The notes beneath the pieces were generated by a model. That model was not told the origin of the DNA. It was given only the letters and a program-made list of their open reading frames with translations, and did not search any database. Both the position numbers and the translations under genes were made by a program. From the NCBI GenBank assembly GCA_001970855.1, contig LSSN01001749.1:1-25266 (forward strand): a stretch of 25,266 bases of DNA, written 5' to 3'. Source of the stretch: Smittium culicis (Eukaryota; Kickxellomycota; Harpellomycetes; Harpellales; Legeriomycetaceae). The stretch's first letter is position 1. Each line of letters opens with the position of its first letter. Below are positions 9,972-21,900 of this stretch, one piece after another.

Positions 9972-10535
9972 ATGAACGATTACGATAAAGAAAATATAAA
10001 TGAAAGCATTAAAATTCCTAAATTAAATTCAAAAAAAACTATATCTTCCGCTTTATCGCCGATAAATAGAGAGGTCATTAACAAAGAGCTATTCGAACTC
10101 AAATCTGCAGACATAAAGGAATTAAGGATTGATGAGATTAATAGTTTAAGCCCTTCGGCCTTAAATAACTTAAAGTCTTTCTATCTAGATAAAGAAAATC
10201 AAATACTATTCCAAAAAATCAGACCTTTCAATCGTGACCTCGAGTTAGAAAAACAAGTTCATTACTATCATAAATTAAATCCATCTTCAGACTCTTTTAC
10301 TCTTCCTTCTGAATCTAGAATAGGATCTACCATTTTAGATATTCAAAACTCGCTAGAAATAAAAAATTGTGATACTCAGTGTGTTTCTAGTATACTGTCG
10401 ATATACTGTGGGAAAACATCAGATCCTGATGGCCAATCCCCCAAAAATGGATTTATTGACGAGAATGATTCTCCTTTTATCAAAACTCTTCATGAATTGG
10501 GAGATATCGAGTTTATAAACTATTCCTCAAAATAG
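9972..10535 (+). CDS. Unrecognised 187-residue protein with two KEN motifs
   Basis: I do not recognise this protein. The frame is uninterrupted from an ATG with A at -3 to a TAG, and looks like a real single-exon gene. It has a pyrimidine-rich leader, CCAAT boxes upstream, and better codon complexity than the surrounding AT-rich DNA. The protein is polar and rich in Asn, Ser, Lys, Glu and Asp, with no membrane segment, signal peptide or recognisable fold. It carries KEN at residues 6-8 and again at 74-76. Four Ser-Pro sites (S29, S60, S156, S167) could be targets of proline-directed kinases. KEN boxes are degrons for the anaphase-promoting complex, so a cell-cycle-regulated disordered protein is possible. 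That is inference from short motifs. No RxxL destruction box is present. It is convergent with the dynein gene. Confidence 0.72.
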   Translation: MNDYDKENINESIKIPKLNSKKTISSALSPINREVINKELFELKSADIKELRIDEINSLSPSALNNLKSFYLDKENQILFQKIRPFNRDLELEKQVHYYHKLNPSSDSFTLPSESRIGSTILDIQNSLEIKNCDTQCVSSILSIYCGKTSDPDGQSPKNGFIDENDSPFIKTLHELGDIEFINYSSK

Positions 10536-10701
10536 AATATACTTGCATAAAAACCAATCAATTCCTCCTCCCCGCCGAAGTAAAAACTTCATGAAACAAC
10601 GAAAAAGAAATCAATTCCAACCCTAAATATCACACACGACACATAGATGCATACTTTAATTTTTTTTATCAAATTGAAAGAGAACTATAATGAATTGCTA
10701 A

Positions 10702-10729
10702 TTTATTTGAATAAACAAAGTGAAATAAA
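10702..10729. terminator. Convergent polyadenylation region (AATAAA on both strands)
   Basis: Between two convergent stop codons 291 bp apart, AATAAA occurs on the plus strand at 10710-10715 and 10724-10729. On the minus strand it occurs at 10707-10702, about 120 bp past the dynein stop. Overlapping 3' ends of the two transcripts are likely. These are AT-rich hexamers in AT-rich DNA, so chance occurrence cannot be excluded. Confidence 0.4.
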
Positions 10730-10826
10730 CTGGAAAAAAGATAGATTGAATGGGATGGGATGGGATGAAACGGATAAAATAATTCAAATGGAAAAAGTCG
10801 AAACGTGGTAACAGAAAATAGAGTTG

Positions 10827-13095
10827 CTAGTTTGTAGTTAGAAAATTTATAGTTTTGGAGAATTTGTTGTAATCATCTTGTTTTGGTGCTGCAAATTCGC
10901 CCATATCATATATAGAAGTAAATCCATTTACAGAACTTGCTGCTAAAAATTTGCCAGTCTTATTGAACGATATCTTACTCAAAGCCGAACCGTCATTAAC
11001 GGTCTCAGAAACAATAGGAACCTATATTTTATTTTAGTAAAACCATATTTTAAAATAAATTATTAAATTGAATATAGATTGTAATTTATATATTAAAATT
11101 ACCTGTGTGTCTTCATTAAAGTTAAAAATGCTTAGCTTTCCTGATCCATCCGCAGTAGCTAAAACTGCTGGATGAGCTGGTGACCATTTTATATCATTTA
11201 CATAGTCGTCAAAAGTATCAAGAGTATGGATAGGCATTATTGCGCTGACTTTGGAGCTTGTTACTGATGATCCATTATCTAGATTATTGTTGAGGATCAA
11301 GCTAGGATTAGCAGCTTTTAATACAGATTTTGGCCTCCAAATTTTACATGTGTAGTCAAATGATGATGTTGCAATAACATCTGTAAAGTCAACCGGTCCA
11401 TATAATGGGTGTACATGTAGCCCTGAAACCACAGTACTATGACCTCTGTAAATATCCGATGAAACTAGCCCTGCTTTAGTTCCTGCACGATCATATCTAT
11501 TAGCCGAAAACACGTCACCTTCTTGAGTGCCTAAATAAAAGGCTGATGTTTCATTATCTGCGAAATCAAAGCAAGTAACTCCGACCTCATCAGTTCTGCT
11601 ATGATTTGGGTTTGTCAAATAAATAGTTTCAATGGGTTGGGCAAGCATATCCAATTGCCAAGAGCAAAATTGGCCATCAGTAGAGCAACTTACGAGCTGG
11701 TGGGCGTTTTTGGTTCCTACTAATTTTAAAGAGTAAACAGGCTGAGTATGGCCATGGGCACCAGGCAACGTTTTAAGTACAGGGAATAATTTTGTACGAG
11801 TATCCCAGACCATTATTTGTCCTGAATAAGTACTTCCAATAACCATATTGTGGTCAAACTCGTTAAATGTTATTTTAAGAACATCGGATGGGGAGTAGAA
11901 TGTATATTCTGGTCGGCTTTTTAGGTTTACATTCCAAATCGCAACTATGCCGTCAGAGTCATTGGGTGCAAGTATATTTCTGTTATAGCTAGTAGCTACA
12001 AGCTCAACAAACTATGAAAACAGAGAAAAACAAATTAATTAAAATATTAACTAATTTTAAAACAATAAACTGAATGAAAATACTAATTAGTTTTAAAGCA
12101 ATAAAATAAAGTAAAATAAAAAACCTTTGAGGACCAAGAGATATCAGTGACTGAGCGATTTTGGAAAATATTATCTGGCTTGATAATATGTATTGGTTTA
12201 ATTGAGAGCCCAAGAGTTGTGTCCCTGAGAATAAAATATAGGATAAGAGCGAAAATGATTAAAGCAAAAAAAAAAGATGTAGCTAAAAGAGTATATCTAA
12301 TGATTAAAAAATTATTAATAACTACAAGTTGTCAGCGGCTGAGGAAGAGTAGTCAACGGTGAAATCGTAGTCTTCGTCGAGAGCTCTTTCGATGAGCTTA
12401 GAACTTTTTTCAAAAAAGTCGATAAACTTTTTGTTAGATAGAACAACGCTTTGTTCATTTTCATTTAGAATTAAGATTTTTTCGTCGGACTCCTTTTGGG
12501 CTTGGAGCAATTTTTGTCTTTCAGCTTCTTCTTCGATCCGTTTTTTATTTTCGGCTTCGATAGCTTCGGTAATTTTTGCTTGGACCTGCTGTTGAGTCAA
12601 AAGATTTTCGTTTTTCTGAAGCTCAAGAATCTCTTGTTCAGTTGGCTCGGTTGATACCTGAACATTCTTATTGTATACAACCTTTTCTTTTGGGGGAAGA
12701 TCAAGAACGATTGTTGTAAAAGATTTTAAAGTCGGTGGTTTTGATTGTATGCTTTCAGAAATCCTGGAGCTAGGTAGAAAAGATGAAAATTGAGAGGACG
12801 GAGAATTTGGGGGAAATTGAGAGGGAGATTTTGAATCTGATGCATTTTTTTCAAAAGAGGGCACTTCTTCTGTCAATATGGGGCTTTTTATTGAGCTGGG
12901 AGCTGAAGGCTTTTCAGAGGATCTAGAGCCTATGAGGCTGTTAACTAGGGAATCTAGGTCGGATCTTGAATTTTCTTGAGTCGAAGCGGAGGAAGACTTA
13001 GCATTTATGAGAGCTAAACGCCTCTCTTCCCTGGCGCGCCTTAATTCGGCAAGCTTAGCCCTTTTCTTCTCGAGTTCGTCTCTCCTGTCGTCCAT
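10827..13095 (-). CDS. Cytoplasmic dynein 1 intermediate chain
   Basis: The protein is a scaffold of the minus-end microtubule motor; it links light chains and dynactin to the heavy chain. Four exons, 13095-12326, 12224-12125, 12011-11103 and 11021-10827, join in frame to 657 residues. Introns of 101, 113 and 81 bp start GTAGTT, GTTTTT and GTAATT and end CAG or TAG. Residues 1-29 form a highly charged helix (start MDDRRDELEKKRAKLAELRR), the dynactin p150-binding segment in this family. A Ser/Pro-rich linker follows. VVYNKNVQVSTEP at 139-151 resembles an LC8/Tctex light-chain site. KFIDFFEKSSKLIERAL at 223-239 is the most conserved pre-propeller block. A WD40 propeller covers about 285-650, with YSGQIMVWD, GTKNAHQLVSCSTDG, DFTDVIATSSFDYTCKIW and DYVNDIKWSPAHPAV typical of the family. 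Length is usual. The start has A at -3 and G at +4. Confidence 0.95.
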
Positions 13096-13560
13096 AGTAC
13101 AAAGCTGGTGATCAAGACGTATCCGGATAAAATAAAGCGAGGGGGAATGAGGATTGAAAAGAGTTTTGTAATAGTATTAAAAGAAATGGCTCACAAATTA
13201 AACTAAACAATATATCTTTAATTTCCCTTATTTTCCAATTGAACTAATCTACCAATATTTTAATATACTGCGTCAAAATAGTACCCCCACTGGCTTAACT
13301 ATTTTCCGTCTTATACCCACTAATATTCGATTCTCGCATTATCAGCCGAATTATATATCAGGATTTATATTTTTGGTATTTTTATCTTCGTCCATTGGCT
13401 GAATTGATCAGTCTATTGAACACACATTTGCTCGCTTTAGACTTATCGCCACACATTATTGGATATGACTTTATAATCTCCACTTACTGGCTTTCCAAGA
13501 ATAGAACTGAGAAAATACCCAATGGATCATAGCCAATTAATATTGTTGATTGTTTACTCA
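13096..13560 (-). promoter_or_regulatory. Dynein intermediate chain upstream region with CCAAT-box cluster
   Basis: Six CCAAT/ATTGG pentamers occur within about 300 bp: 13235-13239, 13252-13256, 13394-13398, 13458-13462, 13519-13523 and 13533-13537. On the coding (minus) strand the first 60-70 bp upstream of the ATG is pyrimidine-rich, a leader-like feature, and further upstream it becomes G-richer. A 19-bp motif at 13420-13438 is shared with the Rpn3 upstream region. CCAAT boxes are bound by the HAP/NF-Y complex in fungi; use here is inferred. Confidence 0.5.
13420..13438 (-). promoter_or_regulatory. Shared 19-bp upstream motif, copy 1
   Basis: The minus strand reads AAAGCGAGCAAATGTGTGT, 325 bp upstream of the dynein start codon. 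It differs by one base from the copy at 23015-23033 upstream of Rpn3 and points towards its gene in the same way. It could be a transcription-factor site or a fragment of a dispersed repeat. Confidence 0.45.
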
Positions 13561-14061
13561 TCTATATTACTGGTTGAGTATAGAAAACTGTGCTTTTTAA
13601 TTTGCCATTAAAAAAAAGCGCATTTTCATCTGTAGAATCAAAAATGGCTGATTTAAAACTTCACATAATACTTTTTCTATTTTACAAAACTGCCCTTTTT
13701 AGTTGGTTTGTTTTTCCATTTAAATTACCACTACTAAGCTAGATTTTCCTGTTCGTTGCAATACAGTTTTCTTATTGATATCTTTTATCATAATAATTCA
13801 ATTATTACTCTAACTAGATAATCTGACTCTACTAATCCATTAAAAAGAATGTATATTAATTTCAAAGTATTGCTATTTCTGTTACATTTAAATCTCAGCC
13901 AATGTAAAGCATGAATTTATATCTAATATTAGTATATGATATTATTCGTAAAAAAAATTATATACATCTTTTTCTAGTTGGTTATTGTATCTAGCTTTTT
14001 TAATACCTCAATCTACACACTCATTTCACTATCGTAATTTTTTCAATATAAATTATACACT
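13561..14061. other. Gene-free AT-rich DNA
   Basis: No coding region or recognisable RNA gene is seen. On the plus strand, C clearly exceeds G in most lines of this stretch. Confidence 0.6.
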
Positions 14062-14257
14062 TTAACCCTTTCACGGGCGGTAGACTATTTTTGAACCACA
14101 AAATATAGCCAACAGCGTTCAATTAAAATACTCTAATTCCGAGTCTTTAAGAAATATTGGTATACTGTAAAATAACAACTAATAATAGATTCACTTATAA
14201 ATTATAAACGAATCATAAAATTGATTTTTTAAAGAGTGTTGGACGGGAAAGGGTTAA
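14062..14257. mobile_element. piggyBac-like MITE flanked by TTAA
   Basis: A 188-bp segment (14066-14253) begins CCCTTTCACGGGC and ends GGACGGGAAAGGG, whose reverse complement is CCCTTTCCCGTCC. These are inverted terminal repeats of about 13 bp with two or three mismatches. Exact TTAA lies on both sides (14062-14065 and 14254-14257). TTAA target duplication plus termini starting CCCTTT is the signature of piggyBac-family transposons. The element is too short to encode a transposase and its interior is AT-rich, so it is a non-autonomous miniature element. Confidence 0.7.
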
Positions 14258-16416
14258 TAATCCTTTCTAGCTATTTTATAATTATAGCTATACCTAATTT
14301 ATATGTTGTACTCGCCTTAATACATTTAGACAAATAATGGGTCTCAAATTTCATAATAGATCCTGAATATTAATATCTGACCAATCCTCAACAATAAATA
14401 ATTAAATATTTTCAGATAATATATTAAGTTTAAATCGCAACATATGTGAGATTATTTGAAGATTAAAAGTTTCTTATTAACTTAGTCTAGGAACTATCAT
14501 TTCAAATAATTCCCAAATTTTAATAAAAAATACTATCAAGTAAATTATCTGACACAAAAGATAATTTTAATTAATTCTCATATCCATAAAATATATTTGC
14601 CATAAAAAGATTCCTGCCTAAAAATAATCTCTCAAAGTAATATATTGTAATTTAAATTTCAAATTTGACTACATTGTTAATAAACGCCTCAGAAATTTTG
14701 ATTTTAATTAATTTTTGTTTTATTTTAAAAAAGCCCTCTCATATAAATTAGTATTGTCATATTATTTTCTTTTTTTTACATTTAGTCTAATTCTCGCAGA
14801 AGAACCTATTTAATTTTAAAACTTTTTTCCAATAATAAGAAGCATATGGCTGAGTTATAATAACTCTCAATATTTTTTAGATTTATAATTCTGATTATTC
14901 ATTGATCATTTTTTAATTATTCGCTTTTTAAATATAAAACTTTACATACAGTTCAAATTTGTCTATGTTACTCTTATTAAAGAGGCTATATTATACCTCG
15001 TTTTAATATTTATATACTTTGCAAATTGTAGCTGTTCTTATGAATAATTAATACTGTATTTTTAATATAGACTAAAAATTGTAAAAAAAAATTTTCTTTT
15101 TTTTTAATTTATTATATTATCTGATATTTTCTCTTTTTTTAGGTATCTTAATTCCGAACAGAAGTTTAATAAAATTATAAATATTAAAAAAAAAAATTAT
15201 TTAATTAGCGAATTTTTGCTCGTTTTTATAAACTATTTTTTAATCTATTAATAATACTACCTTATATCACAAGTAAAAGTTTTATTTTTTGAGATAAACT
15301 AGTAGCATATCCTCTTCATATAAGAATATTGTATTTTATTTCGATGAAAAGAAATACTTATATTAAATTAATCATTAAAATCATATTTACTTATATTTTC
15401 ATACCTATTAGAATCTAATTCACTATTAATTAAATGATATATCCAATATCTAAACCTAATCCACGTTTTGAATATATATTAAATTAATGTTTGTTATTTT
15501 CCCTCTAATAACCTCACAAATAATCATTCATTTTCAAATTAACGATTTTTAATTATTAAAATAATTAGAAGCATCTTTAATTTTTTTTAGTAAACATAAT
15601 TAAACTTTATCAAATATATACTTTTAAAATTAAATAAAAAAAAAATCTTGAAATAGAATTATAATAATTTATTTTTCGGATTATAAATATCATTTTTATA
15701 ATCGATTTTTTTAGTTAGAATTGAATTCATTTGTACAAGTACAATTCACTATTTTCTGTGTAAATTTTTATCATTTTTCAAATAGCACAATCAATCTAAC
15801 CCAGAATATGTTATTTAAAAATTTTAATGAACGTATTCCAAAAAATTATAAATATTTTCCACGTGATAAAATTTTTTTCTTAATATTGACATAATATTTT
15901 TAAAGTTTAAAATTTTTCTATCACAAAAAAATGATTATTGGATTTTAAAAAAACATAAAAAAATTTTACTCTGAATTATAGGACAGATTGAAATAGTCAG
16001 TTAGTAGTTTTTAGCAAAGAAAGCAATCCATATTTCGGAATTTTTGAGTTACTAATTCCAAATTGTAAATTTTTTAAATATTTTCTTAGCACAGATAACA
16101 TTCTGGTAAAAATTTTTTCTTCAGATACATTAATTCGTTAAAAGATAAAAATATAACCTTTTTAGAGCAATAAAATATAAATAATACAACTAATTTTCAA
16201 GTACTAAATCTTTTTGAAATGCTAAAAATTAAATAAATCGTAAATAAGTAATCATATCAACGAAAAAAAACATTATTGACGGATATTGTATTTTAAAGGT
16301 TAAATTAAATCATAATAGGAAAAAATAACCTTGAAAGTCATAGGAAATAAAATATCTCACTAATTTTATATTTCAGATCCACATCAAATCCTAATTGTTG
16401 TACTGAAAATTAAAAT

Positions 16417-16437
16417 TTTATTTTATTTTATTTTATG
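16417..16437. repeat. Short TTTTA tandem repeat
   Basis: About four consecutive copies of the pentamer TTTTA occur here within AT-rich DNA. It is probably a simple replication-slippage repeat. Confidence 0.5.
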
Positions 16438-16774
16438 TTATAATATGTTATTATAATGATTTTATTTATCACTATTTTTTTATATCTCTAAATATGTAAT
16501 AATTTAGTTGATAAAACAAACTAATTTTTAGTCTTAATTTATAAAATATTCCATTATAAATATTGTTATAGAAAATTCATCATTAGAATTAAGTTGTAAA
16601 TATTTTTATCTGTTATAAATTTGCTTTTTAATAGTTTAGTATTGAAAAATAATTTTACAAAACTAAAATCACTATGTGATTTGAATTTTTAATTGCCCTT
16701 CTAAATTTAGTAACTATAAAAAATGATTCATATGCTAAAAGTACTCAATTTATCCTATTTTTGGTTTTATTTAT

Positions 16775-16791
16775 TATATATATATATATAT
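16775..16791. repeat. (TA)n microsatellite
   Basis: About eight consecutive TA dinucleotides lie in the gene desert. Confidence 0.7.
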
Positions 16792-19700
16792 CGATTTTAT
16801 ATTATTATTATATTGAAAGTTATTTTTTATACAATTTTTTTCTCCTGTCAGAAAATGTTAAAATATTCAAACTGCCTCGGAAATATTGGTATATTTTTCT
16901 ACCGTGATATGATATTAATAAATATATAATGAAGTTCAATTATCTATTTATTATAAAATCAGAGAATTTATCTAACATTTTTTTTAAATAGTATTTTAGA
17001 TATTTTTTTATTATAAACCATTAATTTATTTTATCTAATGCGACTAATTATAATCAAACGACAACCTTTATTTATTCCTGCATATTTAAAATTAATACTT
17101 GAGATCTATCACGTATCATAACTTCAAGTTGTTTTAGGTAATTAATTATTTTTATTTTATTTTCGAAAATTCTTATTGTATTAAATTTTACCAATTTTAT
17201 TACCTTTATTATAATTTACATATTTAAAGGCTGAAAATTGAATATAAATTATTTAAAAAAATGGGATATAAAATGATTTTTTATGGCTATTCTCAAATTT
17301 TATTCTGCATTATTATTGCTTTTATTTTGCTATATACGTATCATTTTATTTGATATAAATAATTTAAATACAGATAAATGAAAAAACAATATTAATATCA
17401 TTATAATATATAAAATCACTGAAAAGATAATACGAGTCTATTACCTTTTGTTTTGGAGAATTTTGTACTTTGATAGTGTCATTCACAGCACGCAATGCAT
17501 TATTAGTCTGAATTATTCTACATATGCAGAATAAATTATAATCTGTTAATATATCTTATTTATGATCGTATATTTAATTGGTTAACTTTAATTTATTTTT
17601 TAACACTATAAATCGGCGATTTAAATATAATCTTGATAAACAATTAAAATTTGAAAATTATACAGACGCGATAAAAAATAAATAGTTTTTTCCAATAGTT
17701 TCATATATTTAATCTGATTTTAAATTATTAACTATTATTTTCTACTTTCATTATGATTTAATAGTATTTATTGTAAAAAAAAAGAATTTTTAGTTATTAA
17801 TTGTCTATTGATTTACTAGAATATTTAAAGTTTTTCAAAAAATTTTACAGCCTTTTATCGATACAAAATCATTTTTTTGAAATTAAACTTTTAACATTTT
17901 TAATTCTACTCAATATTTTTTCCAACTTATTTTGAATTTCTCATATATTATGGTCATTAATAGTTTAAATAACCTAACTTTTACAAAAAAAATATGAACA
18001 AAAATAATAGAAATTAATATATAGAAATTTTAGTAATATTTGAAATATAAAGGCTGCTATAATAGCTGAGATGATTTATTTTTTAACTATTTTCTAGTTT
18101 TCTAGATTTGAAAAAAATAATTCACTATCAATATCAAAAAACTTATTTAAATAGATTGAGGATCTTAATCATAGAATCAATACTTCAATTCAACTTGTGA
18201 GTGATTTATTAAATCTATAAGTTAGGCCAAAGATAAATAACTCTTAATAAAAGATTCTCATAAAATTTTTAATAAAATTTCAAAAAACTATCAAAATTGG
18301 ACTGAGGAAAAATTGATACAGTTTTATAATTCCTATAAAGCATAATTAAATTTACTTTGGTTTTATTTAAATCAGATAATATATCGTAAAAATTAATCTA
18401 ATCTCGAATAATATATTTTCAAATAGCTCATTAATAAAATATACCCATATTTAATTCATATTTTTGAGCTATATTTATAATTTAAGTAATGGAATACTCA
18501 TATGAAATCAGAATTAATTCAGAGAAATAACTCTTCATTATTAGCCTAGGTAATTTTGATTCACATTAGCTTTAAGATTATAACATTGAATGAGTTGTAT
18601 TCAAGATCTTCAATAGTCAAAGTAACTCTTCTAATATTATTATTCCTGTCATTCAAATCAAATACTATATACGCTAGTTTATAAACATCTGTAAATATTT
18701 TTTATTTATGAGGATTTTTTGTTTTAATTAAAAAAAGCTCTGGGAATACTTGAATTTTCTGAAAACTGAGAATAATATTGAAATAGTGTGTATTAAATAT
18801 TGAATATAATATCAAATAACGTGTGTTAAGACTAAAATTTCAGCTATTCATAGAATCGAGTAATTCGTATCAAAAAAAGGATTGATATTTTGTGTAGATA
18901 TTTTTATTTTCCCCGCTTTAAAAAAATAAAATAATTAAAAACATTTGAGTTATTATATAATTGTTTTTTATCAAACAATAAAAATTACAGATCAAAAACA
19001 TCGAATATTTACCTAAATTACACGAATAATGATCTATATTAATGCTAAATTCAGATTTGATAGTTATTAATTTATGCTTTTTAAATTATAAAAATATGGA
19101 ATTTTAAATTAAATTTTAGTTTATTATCTGCTGAAAGGTTTTATTTTTCTTTTAAAAGCGCTTTTTTTATAAAAAAAAATGAATTGTATCCTTTAAAGAA
19201 TCGATTCTATAGGTAAATTTTCAACGAGTGAATATTCTAAATTCAATATTATATATATTTTTTGAATTAAAAATTTTCTAAACAGATAATATAATATAAT
19301 TTATTTCAATTGTATATTTACAGAATTTTAATTAAGATAATTATTCCAAGTCCGATATGATTGGGCTGTAACAATTATATGAGTCTATTACCATTATTGG
19401 AACACGATTTTAACATTTTTTTTGGGTTATAAAAATTTAATTTTTTTATCATATAACTACATAATACTTACTTTGACTTAGATATAATTTTATAATTTAA
19501 TAACATATCTCTTTATAATACTTTATATGGCTATCTTTACTCTTATTATAGTATGGTATTTAAATTACTATTTTATTAAATGAACTGGTTTATTTATTCT
19601 AATTAATCTTATAAAATTGCTATTTTATTCTAAATTATAATTTCATCTTAGACATAAAGAATTAAAAGAAGTATATTCGATTATAAATGGGATTTATATA

Positions 19701-20504
19701 ATCAGAGATGTGAAAATTTTATATTTTACAATTTTTTTGTTTACCGGACGCGCATATTTAATCAATATATTATTTTATATAGTATATAATTTTATAAAAA
19801 ACTCTTTTAACAGCTAAAGCTATTAAAATTAGTAGAAATAATTTAAAAAAATGATTAAAATTTGATTTTAGCGATCTTTTAATAATATCTTGAATATAAA
19901 TGCTTAGTGTATTATAAATAATATCAAAAAAATTATATAAGTATAATGTAGGATACTTCAGCAATAAAAAAATACTAAAAAAAACACAATGTGTAATAAT
20001 AACTGCTATTTTTAGGGAATTACAAACCATATATAGAAATATATAATTTTAGTTTTATTAAATTATTATTAATATACCTAATGAGTAAAAATAGCATACG
20101 TTAGATATTAGGATCGTATTATTATTAGCCACATATTTTAATTTTGATATTAATAAATCGTTATCAATATAATATTATGTATTTTTTTGGGATAATTTTG
20201 GGGAAATAAAAATAATAAGTTCAAAAATTTTAACCAGAGTTAAGTAAATAAAAAAAAATTATACTATTTTTCCGTAAAGCTTTTGTGGTAATTCTTGTCG
20301 CTGAGGATTTATATATCTAGATTAATAAGTAATTGCAGACAGTTTTGCTTCTGATCTTTAAGCTTATTTATGAATATAGATATATCTATTTTTTATTAAA
20401 TTTATAAAATAAGCATAAGATAAGGGCAATAATTGGCAGTGATGGCCTTGAATCTTAGTTTATTTTATTTTTTTTTGATTAAGAGTATATTTATAAATCT
20501 GTTA

Positions 20505-20583
20505 AATAATTATAATAATAATAACCTTAATAATAAAATTATGAGCGATGAAAATAATAGTTAAAATAATGGTAATAATAAAT
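20505..20583. repeat. Imperfect AAT trinucleotide-rich tract
   Basis: Several short runs of AAT/ATA units are interspersed with other sequence. It is low complexity, with no coding frame. Confidence 0.4.
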
Positions 20584-21900
20584 TAGTTTTCTGTTTGGTT
20601 TAGTTTAGCTTTGCATAAAAAAGCTCTTTGTGAGCGTATGATCTCAAATTTGCAGAAAAAAAAGAAAAAAACTAGATCGCTTATATTCTTACTGAATTAT
20701 TTGGTTATTTGTATTCTAGATAGGTAAAAATAATTTACTAAGAAAATATTGAAATATATATTAAAAGGGGTTTAACTTAGTATACTGAATAATGGAGGAT
20801 GTGGGAATATTTTAGTTATAATTAGATTATGTGAAAACAATATGTATTGGTGTATAGATAAGAAATGTGTTACTAGTAATAAAAATGAACTTTGAAGGTT
20901 TGAATTAAACATAAAATTAACATGTTTTTGAATTAGTACTAATTTTTTTTAAGTGATTTATCTATAATTGGCATATAGTGTATCAAAGAAATTCAATTTT
21001 AAATTGAAAATATAAAAGATTTAATTCTAAAATTTTCAAAAAAAGGTATTAATACCATAATTTTATTCATTACCGTTCATTCAAAAAATAGCTAATTTTT
21101 GTATCTTTTAAATCCAAAAGAAAAAAACGACAAATTTAATCATTTAATTTTTAATTAAAAATAGTGGGCAATAAATGTTATATAAATAATTATTAAAAGA
21201 TTTTTTCAAGAAATATTATGGATAAAACTATATAGGTATATTAATTAGGGTAAATCAAATTGATAAGATGTTCATTGGAGGAATAAATTTATGATTTATA
21301 TACAAAATAAAAGGACAATGTCAATATAATGTTATAAATAAAAAATGTAAAAGCAATTAGTATTATTTTTGTAAATGTTCAAAATTGTAAAATATATTTT
21401 TTTAATGTAATTGTTTATTATTAAACGAGTTGAATTATTTTATTTAAAAATCAATAGACTTTAATTATTAAATAAAGATAAACGATAGAAATTATATAGA
21501 ATATAATTCAATATAGAGGAATAAAAAAAAATTTTATATAGTATTAGCGGTTATTATTCTCAAAAATTAAAGTGTATATTTTTTGAACTATGATGGCGAA
21601 AGAAGTTTTATCATTTGTATTTTAAAAGATATAGACATTATTTATAAATGATAGCTATTCAAGAATATATTTATTTTTTATTTCTTGCAATTAAAATGAT
21701 TATATAAGTATATATGCAGTATTAGATTCAAATTATCGGGAAAAATAGTTTAATTGGGATTAGTAATATTATGCAGATAATTTAAAATAGGGTTTAAAAT
21801 CATAAATTTGGGATTAATGACAGTAGTCATTAAAATTTTTTTATCTAAATTATAGAAATGTAGCTTAGAAATGGTAATAACTATGACAAATTCAGTATTT

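Larger units (their letters stand above)
14258..21900. other. Extremely AT-rich gene desert
   Basis: About 7.6 kb carries no gene I can support. It consists of A/T runs, short TA and TTTTA tracts, and stops in every frame. The few short open frames (for example 16723-16929 plus and 19770-20030 minus) encode only Ile/Phe/Tyr/Lys-rich low-complexity peptides. C exceeds G on the plus strand in the left part, the skew is near zero around 17.5-19.5 kb, and G exceeds C to the right. This composition would suit a replication origin or a centromere-like region; neither is demonstrated. Confidence 0.65.

Noticed and set aside
10751..10765. Three GGG runs spaced by AT, possible G-quadruplex
   Set aside because: Only three G-tracts of three are present, one short of a standard intramolecular quadruplex.
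12147..12595. Plus-strand frames of 67-71 codons
   Set aside because: They are opposite the dynein exons and introns, which form a coherent, conserved protein on the minus strand.
16723..16929. 68-codon plus-strand frame rich in Ile, Tyr and Phe
   Set aside because: Its composition is what AT-rich repeats translate to, and it contains a TA microsatellite. No promoter or leader pattern like the real genes.
19770..20030. 86-codon minus-strand hydrophobic frame
   Set aside because: A low-complexity Ile/Leu/Phe/Tyr/Lys product in the most AT-rich zone; likely a chance open frame, though a small membrane protein cannot be strictly excluded.
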